Assembly (NCBI RefSeq): GCF_013185185.1
Contig: NZ_JAAZWE010000003.1
Span: 124,001-188,000, forward strand
DNA: 64,000 nt
Origin: Saccharibacillus endophyticus
GTDB lineage: Bacteria > Bacillota > Bacilli > Paenibacillales > Paenibacillaceae
Direction: 5' to 3'
A program made the translations under genes and the position numbers. How positions within the stretch are numbered: the stretch's first letter is position 1; every line of letters starts with the position of its first letter. The notes beneath the pieces were generated by a model. The model had not been told where the DNA came from and did not search any database. It saw only the letters and a list, made by a program, of their open reading frames with translations. This document shows positions 18,258 to 26,684 of the stretch, in pieces.

Positions 18258-19568
18258 TTACTCGCTTTTAGCCGCTTGCAGTTCTTTCGCGCCTTTATAC
18301 ACGAGACTGAACAAATCTTCCAAGTTCTCTTCCGCGATACAGGAGAAAGCAATACGCAGGTCGGTCTCGCCCAGCGCGATCGTGCCGACGCCGTATTCGC
18401 GCAGCAGATGCTGGCGAAGCTGTTCGGCTGGAATGCCTTCGTTCAGCTTCAGGCACATGAAGTAACCGGAGTTGAACGGGTAATAGGTCCAGACGCCTTC
18501 GTATTTGCCGCCGTCGAGCAGGTCTTTGACCTTATTGGCGCGGCCTTTCATGATCAGGAATTTCTCATGCTTCTGCGCTTCGAACTCCGACGCTTTCAGC
18601 GCTTCCAACACGAACGTCTGCGACGGGTGCGGTCCGCTGGAGATCGTCGCGCGGATGATGCCCATCGTCTTCTGCTCCAGACCGGCCAGTATATCGGCGT
18701 TATCCGAAGCGAAGGTGATAAAGCCTACGCGGAAGCCCCAGACAAACTCTTCTTTCGTCGCGCCGTCGATCTTGACCGGCAGAATGCGCGGGTGCAGGCC
18801 GGCAAGCTTGCCGAACAGCGACTCGTGCAGCGAATCCTCGAAAAACAGCCCGAAGTAAGCATCATCGCTCACGACAACGAGGTTGATGCCGGCGTCCGCC
18901 GCTTCCAGCAGAACCTTGATGATCTGGTCGCCTTCTTCGACGCTCGGCGTGTAGCCGGTCGGATTGTTCGGGAAGTTGAGCGGCACGATCGCTTTGCCCG
19001 CTTCTTTTTGCTCCAGCAGCGCTTTGCGGAACGCTTCGGCATTGAATTTCATGTCCGCGGTGAACAGTTCGTAATTGACGATCTTCGCGCCGCGACGGAT
19101 GCCGAAAGTCAATTCGTAGTTCTCCCAGTTTTTGTCCGGATAAACGACCGCGTCACCCGCATCGGCAAACAAATCGGCTACGATGCTGAGACCGTGCGTC
19201 AGCGCATTGGTCGCGATCGGATTGCCGAACGATTTGCCTTCGAGCGAAGGGTTCTCGCGAATCATTTTCTCGCGCCATGCGGATCGAAGCTCAGGCTTGC
19301 CCGCAGGAGGAGCGTAGCCGTACAGGTCCTTTGGATTGTAAGCCGACAGTTTATCCTGAATCACGTTCAAGTGCATCGGTCCGCCGTTCTCGGTCGCGAT
19401 GCCGATCGTGGCGTTATATTTCTTGGCGTGCGCCGTCGCCTCGGCGGACTGGCTCAAAATGCCTTCCTTCGGGAAATAGATCTCCCGGCCGAGTCCCGAC
19501 AACATGTCGTGGACATGCGCGTTTCCCGCTTTGATCTTCTCGTTCCATTGTTCAGCCATTGGGTTCAT
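18258..19568 (-). CDS. PLP-dependent aminotransferase, class I/II fold
   Basis: A 436-residue fold-type I aminotransferase. It has the substrate loop near YGYAPPAGKPELR, the PLP-stacking region PDKNWENYELTF, NFPNNPTGYTPS (Asn for PLP phenol oxygen), VVSDDAYFGLFFE (Asp for the pyridine N) and a Lys in KIDGATKEEF as the Schiff base, followed by GFRVGFITF with the substrate Arg. It exchanges an amino group between an amino acid and a 2-oxo acid. The long GIATENGGPMHL N-terminus is like the MalY/aspartate-type subset in Bacillales. It stands alone between a terminator and a 600-bp spacer. Confidence 0.9.
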   Translation of the reverse strand: MNPMAEQWNEKIKAGNAHVHDMLSGLGREIYFPKEGILSQSAEATAHAKKYNATIGIATENGGPMHLNVIQDKLSAYNPKDLYGYAPPAGKPELRSAWREKMIRENPSLEGKSFGNPIATNALTHGLSIVADLFADAGDAVVYPDKNWENYELTFGIRRGAKIVNYELFTADMKFNAEAFRKALLEQKEAGKAIVPLNFPNNPTGYTPSVEEGDQIIKVLLEAADAGINLVVVSDDAYFGLFFEDSLHESLFGKLAGLHPRILPVKIDGATKEEFVWGFRVGFITFASDNADILAGLEQKTMGIIRATISSGPHPSQTFVLEALKASEFEAQKHEKFLIMKGRANKVKDLLDGGKYEGVWTYYPFNSGYFMCLKLNEGIPAEQLRQHLLREYGVGTIALGETDLRIAFSCIAEENLEDLFSLVYKGAKELQAAKSE

Positions 19569-19968
19569 TGCGCGTCTTCATCCTTCCAAACAGAATTGCG
19601 TCAATTATAGCATCCTCACATTGTGACGTCACGGAAAATACCCGGATTTTTTAAGGGTTTTCAATCGGATGGCCACTTTTTTTGCCGAAATCGTTTCATC
19701 TTGTCCTTCTCTTGCGAACGGTTGACATTTCCGAATGATTTTGATTCCATGTCAACTATTTGTGCGGAAAGGGACGGGATGCGAGAATGAGGGTTTAATC
19801 GGAAAAGGATCAGCCGTTTAGGTTCCGATCGAGCCCTTTGGCGAAGTCTGCGATGGACGGACACGATTCAAGCGAATCGCTTAGCGTGTACAAAAACATG
19901 TACAATAAGGATTGAAGTTCAAACTTACATAAGATGCACGAGATCCGGACGGTTATTTGTTTAAAGGT

Positions 19969-20140
19969 GGCAAGGAATAACTCGACCTTAGCCGCTCCTG
20001 GCACGGATTGCATGATTTGATCTGTGAAGGCGCATTGACAGGGAAGGGGCCTTTGTTCAATGCGTTAATGGGCGGGGGTCCTCTGGAACATGCGGAAGAG
20101 TTAGTGCGTTCGCTGACCGCGCGGTTCAACCCTCGGCGAA
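19969..20140 (+). pseudogene. remnant of a DUF1877 gene
   Basis: Reading from 19981 gives LDLSRSWHGLHDLICEG and then GPLFNALMGG, clearly like LDLDKAWHGLHYLLCG and EPLYNALMGG of the intact gene that follows. A TAA at 19978-19980 interrupts the frame exactly where GDELDLD should continue, no start codon fits, and similarity stops near 20135. It is a decayed tandem relative. The rest of the spacer 19569-20185 holds two TGTACA palindromes (19887-19892, 19899-19904) and nothing else I can support. Confidence 0.7.
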
Positions 20141-20185
20141 GGGATGTTGCTGTATTCATTTCAGATCACAAGGAGGTTGTTCAAG

Positions 20186-20668
20186 ATGGGGATGATCGGT
20201 TATTTGAAAAGGGTACCGGCGGAGCTGTTGGCCGCGTTGATCCAAAAAACGGCGACGTTGGACGAGTACGTATTCGGTGACGAAGCCGGAGACGAATTGG
20301 ATCTCGACAAAGCTTGGCACGGCCTGCATTATCTGCTGTGCGGGGATGCTTTCGGAGGAGAAGAACCGCTCTACAACGCGCTTATGGGCGGCCAGCCGAT
20401 TAACGAAGAAGAAACGGAAGACATTATCGTTCGTTATCTGACGCCTGATCAAGTGCGCGAAGTTTCTCGAGCGCTGGAAGCCCTCGACGACGATGCGTTG
20501 AAAAAAGGCTTCGCGCCCGACGATATGAACGAAGCGGGCGTTTATCCGGCGCCGGATTGGAACGACGCGGGCGAGTTGGATTATTTGCTGGACTATTACG
20601 GGCCGATGAAAGCCTACTACCGCCAAGCGGCGGAAAACGGCGAAGGCATGTTAATCTACGTCTCGTAA
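20186..20668 (+). CDS. DUF1877 family protein
   Basis: A 160-residue acidic cytosolic protein of the DUF1877 (YfbM-like) family: MGMIGYLKRVPAEL at the start, LDLDKAWHGLHYLLCG in the middle and a C-terminal YYGPMKAYYRQAAENGEGMLIY. The family has no firm function; it appears in tandem paralogous sets and beside immunity-type genes. The ATG at 20186 has ACAAGGAGG upstream, whereas an upstream in-frame codon (20144) has no site. A broken copy precedes it. It is followed 43 bp later by the ADP-ribosylglycohydrolase gene, so a joint transcript is likely. Confidence 0.88.
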   Translation: MGMIGYLKRVPAELLAALIQKTATLDEYVFGDEAGDELDLDKAWHGLHYLLCGDAFGGEEPLYNALMGGQPINEEETEDIIVRYLTPDQVREVSRALEALDDDALKKGFAPDDMNEAGVYPAPDWNDAGELDYLLDYYGPMKAYYRQAAENGEGMLIYVS

Positions 20669-20711
20669 GCAACTTGAGCCGAACAAGGAAGTTTCGGGAA
20701 CAGGAGGAGAA

Positions 20712-21680
20712 ATGAGCTATTCGAATAAAGGAAACGTAACGCCCGGTCGCTTGCACGGCGCGCTGCTGGGACTAACCGTAGCCGATGCGCTGGGCGTTCC
20801 GGTCGAGTTTCGATCAAGAAGCGCTTTGGATCGTGACCCGGTCACGGACATGTTCGGCTATGGTACCTATAACCAGCCGCCGGGCACGTGGTCGGACGAC
20901 AGCACGATGACCTGGTGCACGGTGGAAAGCCTGGCTTTGCAGGGCGAGTGCGATACCGAAGACATGGCAGGGCGCTTTGTACGTTGGCTGACGCACGGGT
21001 ATATGACGCCGTACAATGAGCTATTCGATATCGGCAACGCGACGCGCGAAGCGCTGGAACGCTACCGGACCGAAGCTGTCTGGGCCAAATTCGCGGGACT
21101 CACGCATGAACATTCCAACGGCAACGGCTCGCTAATGCGCATTTTGCCGATGGCTTTTTATGCACGGAATCTGGAAACCGCGGAACGCGAACGTCTCGTG
21201 AACGAAGTCTCGTCCATCACGCACAGACACCCTCGCTCTCTGCTGGCCTGCCAGATCTATGTGGAAATGGCGATTCAGCTATTGGAAGGACAGTCTGCGG
21301 AACAAGCTTATCAAGCAACCGCCGCAGCGATCAATGAACGCCACGCCGGACACGCCGAGCTGGCAGCATTCGAGCGCGTGCTGAACGGCGAATTAGCCGC
21401 GTTGAAAAGAGACGGAATCCGCTCAAGCGGCTACGTCGTCGATACGCTGGAAGCCGCCGTATGGTGCCTGCTTACCACCGACAGCTACCGCGAAGCCGCC
21501 TTGACAGCCGTCAATCTGGGCGAAGACACCGATACCACCGCAGCCGTAGTCGGCGGCCTTGCGGGCATCTTGTACGGCGAATCTTCCATCCCGCCCGAAT
21601 GGCTATCCCGGATCGCAAAGCTGGACGAACTGCGCGAGCTGGTGTCCAAGTTTGAGGCGGTATTGCTGAAGCAAACTTAG
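20712..21680 (+). CDS. ADP-ribosylglycohydrolase family protein
   Basis: A 322-residue DraG/ARH-type hydrolase. It carries the two metal-binding clusters of the family: WSDDSTM (residues 60-66) and GEDTDTTAAVVGGLAG (about 270-285), plus HSNGNGSLMRI. Members remove ADP-ribose from arginine, ADP-ribosylated DNA or related compounds with two Mg/Mn ions. No ADP-ribosyltransferase or nitrogenase gene is nearby, so the target is unknown. AGGAGGAGAA precedes the ATG. It may share a transcript with the DUF1877 gene. Confidence 0.92.
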   Translation: MSYSNKGNVTPGRLHGALLGLTVADALGVPVEFRSRSALDRDPVTDMFGYGTYNQPPGTWSDDSTMTWCTVESLALQGECDTEDMAGRFVRWLTHGYMTPYNELFDIGNATREALERYRTEAVWAKFAGLTHEHSNGNGSLMRILPMAFYARNLETAERERLVNEVSSITHRHPRSLLACQIYVEMAIQLLEGQSAEQAYQATAAAINERHAGHAELAAFERVLNGELAALKRDGIRSSGYVVDTLEAAVWCLLTTDSYREAALTAVNLGEDTDTTAAVVGGLAGILYGESSIPPEWLSRIAKLDELRELVSKFEAVLLKQT

Positions 21681-21966
21681 GGACAGGATCAGGGCATAGA
21701 GAAGAACGAAAATCGCCCAATATGCAGACTTGCTTTTAAACAGACTTGATAGCTCGCGGCACATCCAGTTACGTCATAGTCATTCCTGCGTATAAGCAAT
21801 AATTCTGCCCTTAAAAGCCTAAAACGCCCTTTTCAATCGCGAATTGTTGCTTTTTAGCAACAATGATCTCGATTCCAAGCTCGATCCCTAATTATTCTTG
21901 CTTTTTCGCAACAATCGAACAATATGCACCCAAAGCGCTTGATCGATCTTGAAAAAATTCAAAAAA

Positions 21967-22002
21967 GCTGTCCCAAGATATACTTTGGGACAGCCTTTTT
22001 TT
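21967..22002. terminator. bidirectional terminator
   Basis: GCTGTCCCAA (21967-21976) and TTGGGACAGC (21985-21994) form the stem, with AAAAAA before it and TTTTTTT after. It lies between the convergent ADP-ribosylglycohydrolase and murG-like genes. The spacer 21681-22166 also has small hairpins (TTGCTTTTTAGCAA near 21849) and one copy of the 84-bp repeat. Confidence 0.85.
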
Positions 22003-22051
22003 AGGTTTTTTTCCCTTCCCCAAACTGATCGCGAACGTGCGCACCAGCGGA

Positions 22052-22135
22052 GGGAGAAATTCAGTGAAAGACGCCTTTGAACGAGGAAAGCTGAAAGCTT
22101 TCTTCGTGAGACAGCGGCTTGAACGAATTTCTCCC
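22052..22135 (+). repeat. 84-bp structured intergenic repeat, copy A
   Basis: Outer stem GGGAGAAATTC (22052-22062) pairs with GAATTTCTCCC (22125-22135). An inner hairpin, ACGAGGAAAGCT-GAA-AGCTTTCTTCGT, has one G·U pair, and a middle segment around GACGC/GCGGC is imperfect here. The same element, with the same length and orientation, occurs at 43658 and 47863. It sits downstream of a plus-strand gene and just past the stop of the murG-like gene. Confidence 0.85.
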
Positions 22136-22166
22136 GAAGCGCCGCCACGCACCCGCAGCGCATCAT

Positions 22167-23282
22167 TCACCCCGCCACCTTCGCGATCTCCCGGAGCAAC
22201 AGCTTCAACGGATCTCCTTCCTCTGCCGTCCGCATCCGCGCAATATACCGATTCCGCTTACTGTACAATTCCTCAAGCTTGATCACAAAGCGCTCGTCGT
22301 CCCAATGCTCTTCGTCGATCGTCTCGGCATAACCGGCGCGGACAAAAGAGTCGGCGTTCAAAATCTGATCGCCGCGGCTTTGTTTCCGTCCAAGCGGACA
22401 TAGCAGCATCGGTTTTCCAAGTGCCAGATATTCGAAGATCGCGTTAGACCCGGCTCGGCTGAATACGATATCGGCTGCCGCCAAAATATCGGCCATGCCT
22501 TCGTTCGCGTATTCGAACTGCCGATATCCGTTCCGGTCCGCCAGCGAATCGTCGAGCCCCTTTTTCCCGCAAAGATGCACGATATCGAAGCGCTCCAACA
22601 GCGTATCCAAATTCCGCCGCAAATTCGCATTCAGCGCACGCGAGCCCAGACTTCCGCCGGCGGCTAGCAGTACAGGCTTTTCTCCGTCGAATCCAAGCAG
22701 CTCCAGACCGCGGGAGGCTTCGCCCTCTTTCAATTCGGGACGCACGACAGAGCCGATTTGCACCGCTTTGCCGCTTTTGACCGCGGAAGCCGTTTCCGGG
22801 AAAGTGGTACACAGCGCGGCCGCGAACGGAAGGGCAAGTTTGTTTGCCAAGCCGGGGGAGTAGTCGGATTCATGAATCAGCGCAGGCACGCGGTTCATCC
22901 ATGCGCCAAGCACGACCGGAACCGAGACGAACCCGCCTTTGGAAAAGACGACGGACGGCTTCAATCGACGAATCAATCGGCCGGATTGACCGACTCCTTT
23001 TAAAATGCGGAACGGATCGGAGAAATTTTGCAGCGAAAAATAACGGCGCAGCTTACCCGTCGCGATCGCATGGTAGGAAACGCCGGGCAGCCCTTCGACT
23101 AATTCTTTTTCGATGCCTGTCTCCGATCCGATATAATCGATCGCCCAACCTTGCTGTCGCAGTTCGGGAATAAGCGCCAAGTTGACCGCGACGTGTCCGG
23201 CCGAACCGCCTCCGGTCAGCACGATTCGTTTGGAAGTTTCAGCGGCCTGGGCGGATGTATAAGGTTGTGAATGAGAAATCAT
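22167..23282 (-). CDS. MurG-like UDP-GlcNAc transferase, stand-alone copy
   Basis: A 371-residue GT28 glycosyltransferase. It has the N-terminal glycine loop LTGGGSAGHVAVNLAL near residue 22, ALIHESDYSPG, a second glycine loop AAGGSLGSRALN and the UDP-GlcNAc-binding end SRAGSNAIFEYLALGKP. MurG adds GlcNAc to lipid I on the inner face of the membrane. Here the gene is alone, not in a mur/fts cluster, so it may be a second copy for a different cell state or acceptor. AAAGGAGAT precedes the ATG at 23282; the open frame extends further upstream but without a site. Confidence 0.9.
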   Translation of the reverse strand: MISHSQPYTSAQAAETSKRIVLTGGGSAGHVAVNLALIPELRQQGWAIDYIGSETGIEKELVEGLPGVSYHAIATGKLRRYFSLQNFSDPFRILKGVGQSGRLIRRLKPSVVFSKGGFVSVPVVLGAWMNRVPALIHESDYSPGLANKLALPFAAALCTTFPETASAVKSGKAVQIGSVVRPELKEGEASRGLELLGFDGEKPVLLAAGGSLGSRALNANLRRNLDTLLERFDIVHLCGKKGLDDSLADRNGYRQFEYANEGMADILAAADIVFSRAGSNAIFEYLALGKPMLLCPLGRKQSRGDQILNADSFVRAGYAETIDEEHWDDERFVIKLEELYSKRNRYIARMRTAEEGDPLKLLLREIAKVAG

Positions 23283-23412
23283 AATTTGAAAATCTCCTTT
23301 GATGGAAACGGTGAATTCGGCGGACAAGGCAAATAGCTGCCACCGCACGTAAGCTCTATTGTACGACCGGAACGCGGAAAAACCAAGAGGCCGAGCAGAA
23401 AACGAAATGCGC

Positions 23413-23446
23413 GAAAACCCGCTGCATACACGTGCTTGCAGCGGGT
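23413..23446 (-). terminator. terminator for the minus-strand dehydrogenase transcript
   Basis: ACCCGCTGCA (23417-23426) pairs with TGCAGCGGGT (23437-23446); the A run before it gives TTTT on the minus strand. It would stop transcription coming from the glucose/sorbosone dehydrogenase genes before murG. Confidence 0.65.
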
Positions 23447-23562
23447 ATCGTTCGAATAAAGATACGGTCGGATTCGAAAGAAAGCTTCCGCCGAACGCGT
23501 CCGGCACCTAGATTCGCGGAGAACGGATGCGTAAGGCTGCCAAAAGCTGCAATACTTTGCGC

Positions 23563-23750
23563 AAAATGTTGCGGCTCGCCATCATTTTCGGCCATAGCAG
23601 CGGTTTAGACGAAAAAATGTTGCGAACGTCCATCATTTTGCGTCAGTTTCCTACCAATCGTCGGAAAAAGCGTAAAATTGATGGATGTCTGCAACATTTC
23701 AGTTTGAATCTGCTCGTCTAACGAAAAATGCGGGAAATCCGCAACATTTT
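23563..23750. repeat. cluster of four degenerate 29-bp repeats
   Basis: Units follow AAAATGTTGCG-N6-CATCATTTT-N-CG. Two are direct (23563-23591 and 23614-23642) and two inverted and more diverged (23671-23699 and 23722-23750). Spacing is about 51-57 bp between unit starts. The whole spacer 23283-23858 contains no gene. Similar units occur upstream of the helicase gene, so this is a dispersed intergenic repeat type. Confidence 0.6.
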
Positions 23751-23858
23751 CTTTCCGCTGCGATCAATCGACACTTTTTGCCGAATCGTTTACTGTCTGA
23801 TTTACTTGTTTGTCGCTTTTGGCCAACGTTTCGACGATTTCAGGCTGCCGTTCGCGTT

Positions 23859-25070
23859 TTATTTCAAAATCAGCAGCCGATCGTCGTCCGCGCCCGGCGT
23901 ACCGCCCGACGTGTTGTTGGTCAGGACGTAGATTTTGCCGTCATGCACCGCGACATCGCGGATACGACCTTCGCCCGTTAATACATCGGTCATCGTTTTG
24001 GCGATCGGGTCGAATTGTTTCAGGCTTTGACCGGCCAAGGTCGCGACCAAAATCTTGTTATCCGGCGTTGCGGCGATCCCGGAAGGCGCGATGGCCTGCG
24101 GGCCGGCGACGTAATAAGGCGAAATGAGTCCCGGTGCGGTCTGGGTCCCCTGAATGGTCGGCCAGCCGTAGTTGCCGCCCGGCGTGATGACGTTGATTTC
24201 GTCCAATCCCGTCGTGTCCGTGCCGCCGCCCGGGATCGGAGCGCCGCTCGGGCCGTGATCGGAGGCATACAGCGTGCCGCTGGATGTCCACGCTAACCCT
24301 TGAGAATTGCGCAGTCCGTAGGCGTATACATAGGAATTTTTAAACGGATTGTCTTTCGGAACCATGCCGCTCGTCGTCATGCGCAGCACCTTGCCGCCGT
24401 AACTGGAGAGGTCCTGCGACAGCTCGCGTTGGTTCGCGTCTCCGGAAGTGCTGTAGAGCATGCCGTCGGGTCCGATCGCGAGACGTCCGCCTTCGTGAAT
24501 CCGTCCGCCCGGGATGCCGGACAGCAGCTCTTTTTGTTCGCGCCAAACGCCGTTTACCAGCTTGACTTTGACGATGCGGTTCAGCGCTTTTCCTTTTTCC
24601 TCGTAGGCATGATAGACGTACGCGTATTTGTTTTTCGCAAAATTGTCGTCGAGCACGAATCCGGTCAGTCCGGCTTCGCCGACGACGCGCAGCGTCTTTT
24701 TGGTACGAAGCTCCTGAACCGTTTGCTTGCCGTTTTTCACTTCGACGATGCCGCCGCCGCGCTGCGTAATGTAGACCGTGTCTCCGGCAAACTGCATCGA
24801 CCACGGCACTTTCAGCTTCGTGGCCGCGACATCGTATCCGCCCTGCAGCGAGTCGGTCAGCGAAGCCGCGGCGATGCGTACCGGAACGGCTTCGGCAGCG
24901 GATGCCGTCGATCCTCCCGATCCGGCAGCCAGCAGTTTGGGGCCTTCCCAAGACGATTCGGTCTGTTGAACGGCGGTTTGTTCGTCTTCGCGCTGCTCTG
25001 ACGCATAGATCGAGATCGGTACGGCCAAAAGTAACGCGACGGTTATTGCTTTTGTTTTCGAGGTTGGCAT
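23859..25070 (-). CDS. secreted glucose/sorbosone dehydrogenase-type beta-propeller (copy 1)
   Basis: A 403-residue exported protein. A signal peptide (about residues 1-24, AVPISIYAS) is followed by a variable linker to about 75 and then the GSDH propeller: KVPWSMQFAGDTVYITQRGG, GGRIHEGGRLAIGPDG, SDHGPSG, PGGNYGWP and the final TNNTSG...DDRLLILK. The family includes PQQ-dependent soluble aldose dehydrogenases; PQQ use here is unproved. AAGGAGGGGAATCACC precedes the ATG. A paralogue lies directly upstream on the same strand, 86 bp away, probably in one operon. Confidence 0.9.
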   Translation of the reverse strand: MPTSKTKAITVALLLAVPISIYASEQREDEQTAVQQTESSWEGPKLLAAGSGGSTASAAEAVPVRIAAASLTDSLQGGYDVAATKLKVPWSMQFAGDTVYITQRGGGIVEVKNGKQTVQELRTKKTLRVVGEAGLTGFVLDDNFAKNKYAYVYHAYEEKGKALNRIVKVKLVNGVWREQKELLSGIPGGRIHEGGRLAIGPDGMLYSTSGDANQRELSQDLSSYGGKVLRMTTSGMVPKDNPFKNSYVYAYGLRNSQGLAWTSSGTLYASDHGPSGAPIPGGGTDTTGLDEINVITPGGNYGWPTIQGTQTAPGLISPYYVAGPQAIAPSGIAATPDNKILVATLAGQSLKQFDPIAKTMTDVLTGEGRIRDVAVHDGKIYVLTNNTSGGTPGADDDRLLILK

Positions 25071-25156
25071 GGTGATTCCCCTCCTTCTTTTTCCATTTTT
25101 ACCCGGTCAGTCCAACCTTAATCGGTTTCGGAGCAGAAAGGAGTTTTTTTTATACA

Positions 25157-26377
25157 CTATCGGAGAATAAGCAGTTTATCATCGTCTTCGGCAGGCGAAC
25201 CGCGCCCGTCCGTATTGTTGGTCAGAATATAGATTTCGCCTTCCTTCACGGCCACGTCCCGAATACGTCCGACGCCGCTCAGAATTTCCGTCATTTCGCC
25301 GGAAGCCGGATCGAACGCCGTCAGGCTTTCTCCCCGCAAGTTCGCAACCAGCAGTTTGCCGTCCGGCGTCGCCGCGATGCCCGAAGGCGCGATCGCCGTT
25401 TCCCCGGTGTGATACAGAGGAGGAGTGAATCCGTCTCCCGTTTCGTCGCCCATGACGTCCGGCCAGCCGTAATTCGCACCCGCCCGAATTTCGTTCATTT
25501 CGTCATGTCCGCCGGGATTGCCGCTCGGACCGTGCTCGGAAGCGTACATCGTGCCGTCTTCGAGCCAGGCGATGCCCTGCGAGTTGCGGTGGCCGTACGA
25601 GTAAACGTAAGAGCCTGCGATCGGATTATCTTCCGGGATTTCGCCTTCCGCGGTCATGCGCAAAATTTTCCCGGCAACGCTACCGACATTCTGCGACGAA
25701 CTCTCGTCCTGCGCGTCCCCGGTCGTGACGTACAGCATGCCGTCCGGCCCTATCGCGATCCGTCCGCCGTCATGCACGCGCGCGCCCGGTATATCGTCCA
25801 GCAGCACGGCCGTTTCGCTCCAGCTCGCGCCGTCCGCGGCTTCTTCGATCCGGATCACCCGATTGCGAATACCGTCGCCTTCTCCGTACGTGTGATACGC
25901 ATACGCGATGCGCGACTGTTCAAAATCGCGATCCAAAGCGAAACCCAGCAGTCCGCCTTCTCCTTCTTCCAATACTTCCGGGTTCAACGCGATCGGCTGC
26001 TCGACCTGTTCGCCGTTTTCAAGCTTGACGATCGAACCGCCGCGCAGCGTCATATAAACGGTGTCGCCGTCGAATTGAATCTCCCACGGCGTATCCAAGT
26101 TGTCCGTTACCGTCTCTACTTCTCCCGTCAGCCCGTCCGTGATGCCGGATTCATCGCTTATCGCGGCATTTTCTTCAGCGTCCGCGTCCGTCGATTCTTC
26201 GGCAGGCGTTTCTTTGAGCGTATCGTCAACGGATTCATTTCCGGCATTCGGCGTTTGTACAGGAGACTGGGCATCCGGCACGGCTCCCGCAGGAGCGCCG
26301 GTTTGACCGGAGCAGGCGGCAAGAGAGAACGCAAGCAGCGGCGCGGCCAGCATTTTTCTATTCCAGATTGTCGTCAA
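25157..26377 (-). CDS. glucose/sorbosone dehydrogenase-type lipoprotein (copy 2)
   Basis: A 406-residue paralogue of the next gene, but membrane-anchored: MTTIWNRKMLAAPLLAFSL leads to the lipobox LAAC. An acidic, Ala/Thr-rich linker of about 80 residues follows, then the same propeller (TPWEIQFDGDTVYMTLRGG, GARVHDGGRIAIGPDG, SEHGPSG, GANYGWPD, TNNTDGRG). It would oxidise aldose sugars at the cell surface if it keeps the family activity. The start is a TTG at 26377, fixed by AAAGGAGG; starting further upstream would break the signal peptide. Copies 1 and 2 suggest duplication with one secreted and one tethered form. Confidence 0.9.
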   Translation of the reverse strand: MTTIWNRKMLAAPLLAFSLAACSGQTGAPAGAVPDAQSPVQTPNAGNESVDDTLKETPAEESTDADAEENAAISDESGITDGLTGEVETVTDNLDTPWEIQFDGDTVYMTLRGGSIVKLENGEQVEQPIALNPEVLEEGEGGLLGFALDRDFEQSRIAYAYHTYGEGDGIRNRVIRIEEAADGASWSETAVLLDDIPGARVHDGGRIAIGPDGMLYVTTGDAQDESSSQNVGSVAGKILRMTAEGEIPEDNPIAGSYVYSYGHRNSQGIAWLEDGTMYASEHGPSGNPGGHDEMNEIRAGANYGWPDVMGDETGDGFTPPLYHTGETAIAPSGIAATPDGKLLVANLRGESLTAFDPASGEMTEILSGVGRIRDVAVKEGEIYILTNNTDGRGSPAEDDDKLLILR

Positions 26378-26500
26378 AGAGTCTTCCTCCTTTTGGATAT
26401 TCGGATATGGTGCTTTCTGTTCGAGCTGAGAAGGCACGTCTTAGGTGTTTTTTACCCGACAAAGGCGTTACCAACCGACTATCCTTTTTTAAAAGGGTTC

Positions 26501-26516
26501 ACTGTGTCGAGACAGT
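26501..26516. promoter_or_regulatory. 16-bp near-palindrome in a divergent promoter region
   Basis: ACTGTGTCGAGACAGT matches its reverse complement at 14 of 16 positions. It lies in the 307-bp spacer between the divergent dehydrogenase (minus) and MBL hydrolase (plus) genes and could be an operator. A run of T next to AAAAGG at about 26485-26496 is the only other feature seen there. Confidence 0.35.
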
Positions 26517-26684
26517 CTGACGCGACTTTCGAAGGCGGCCTGAATCTTTTTTCAAAAGGATTTTTCAGCAATTTTTTCCGGGGATCATTGGTGTTGCGGC
26601 TTGGCAATGGTAAAATAAAGCCGAGCGTTTTTTAAACAGAACGCTGAAGTTTTTCTTCAAATTGCTTGTTGGAGGTTGAACGTA

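Noticed and set aside
18276..19610. 444-codon plus-strand frame opposite the aminotransferase
   Set aside because: The minus-strand gene has a full set of PLP motifs; the plus frame is its mirror shadow without a ribosome binding site.
21892..22170. Small minus-strand proteins containing EIRSSRCL...KASFTEFLP
   Set aside because: The shared peptide comes from translating the 84-bp repeat in one frame; frames at other copies differ in ends and lack ribosome binding sites.
23563..23750. Repeat cluster as a CRISPR array
   Set aside because: Units are degenerate, two are inverted, spacers are uneven and no cas gene is present.
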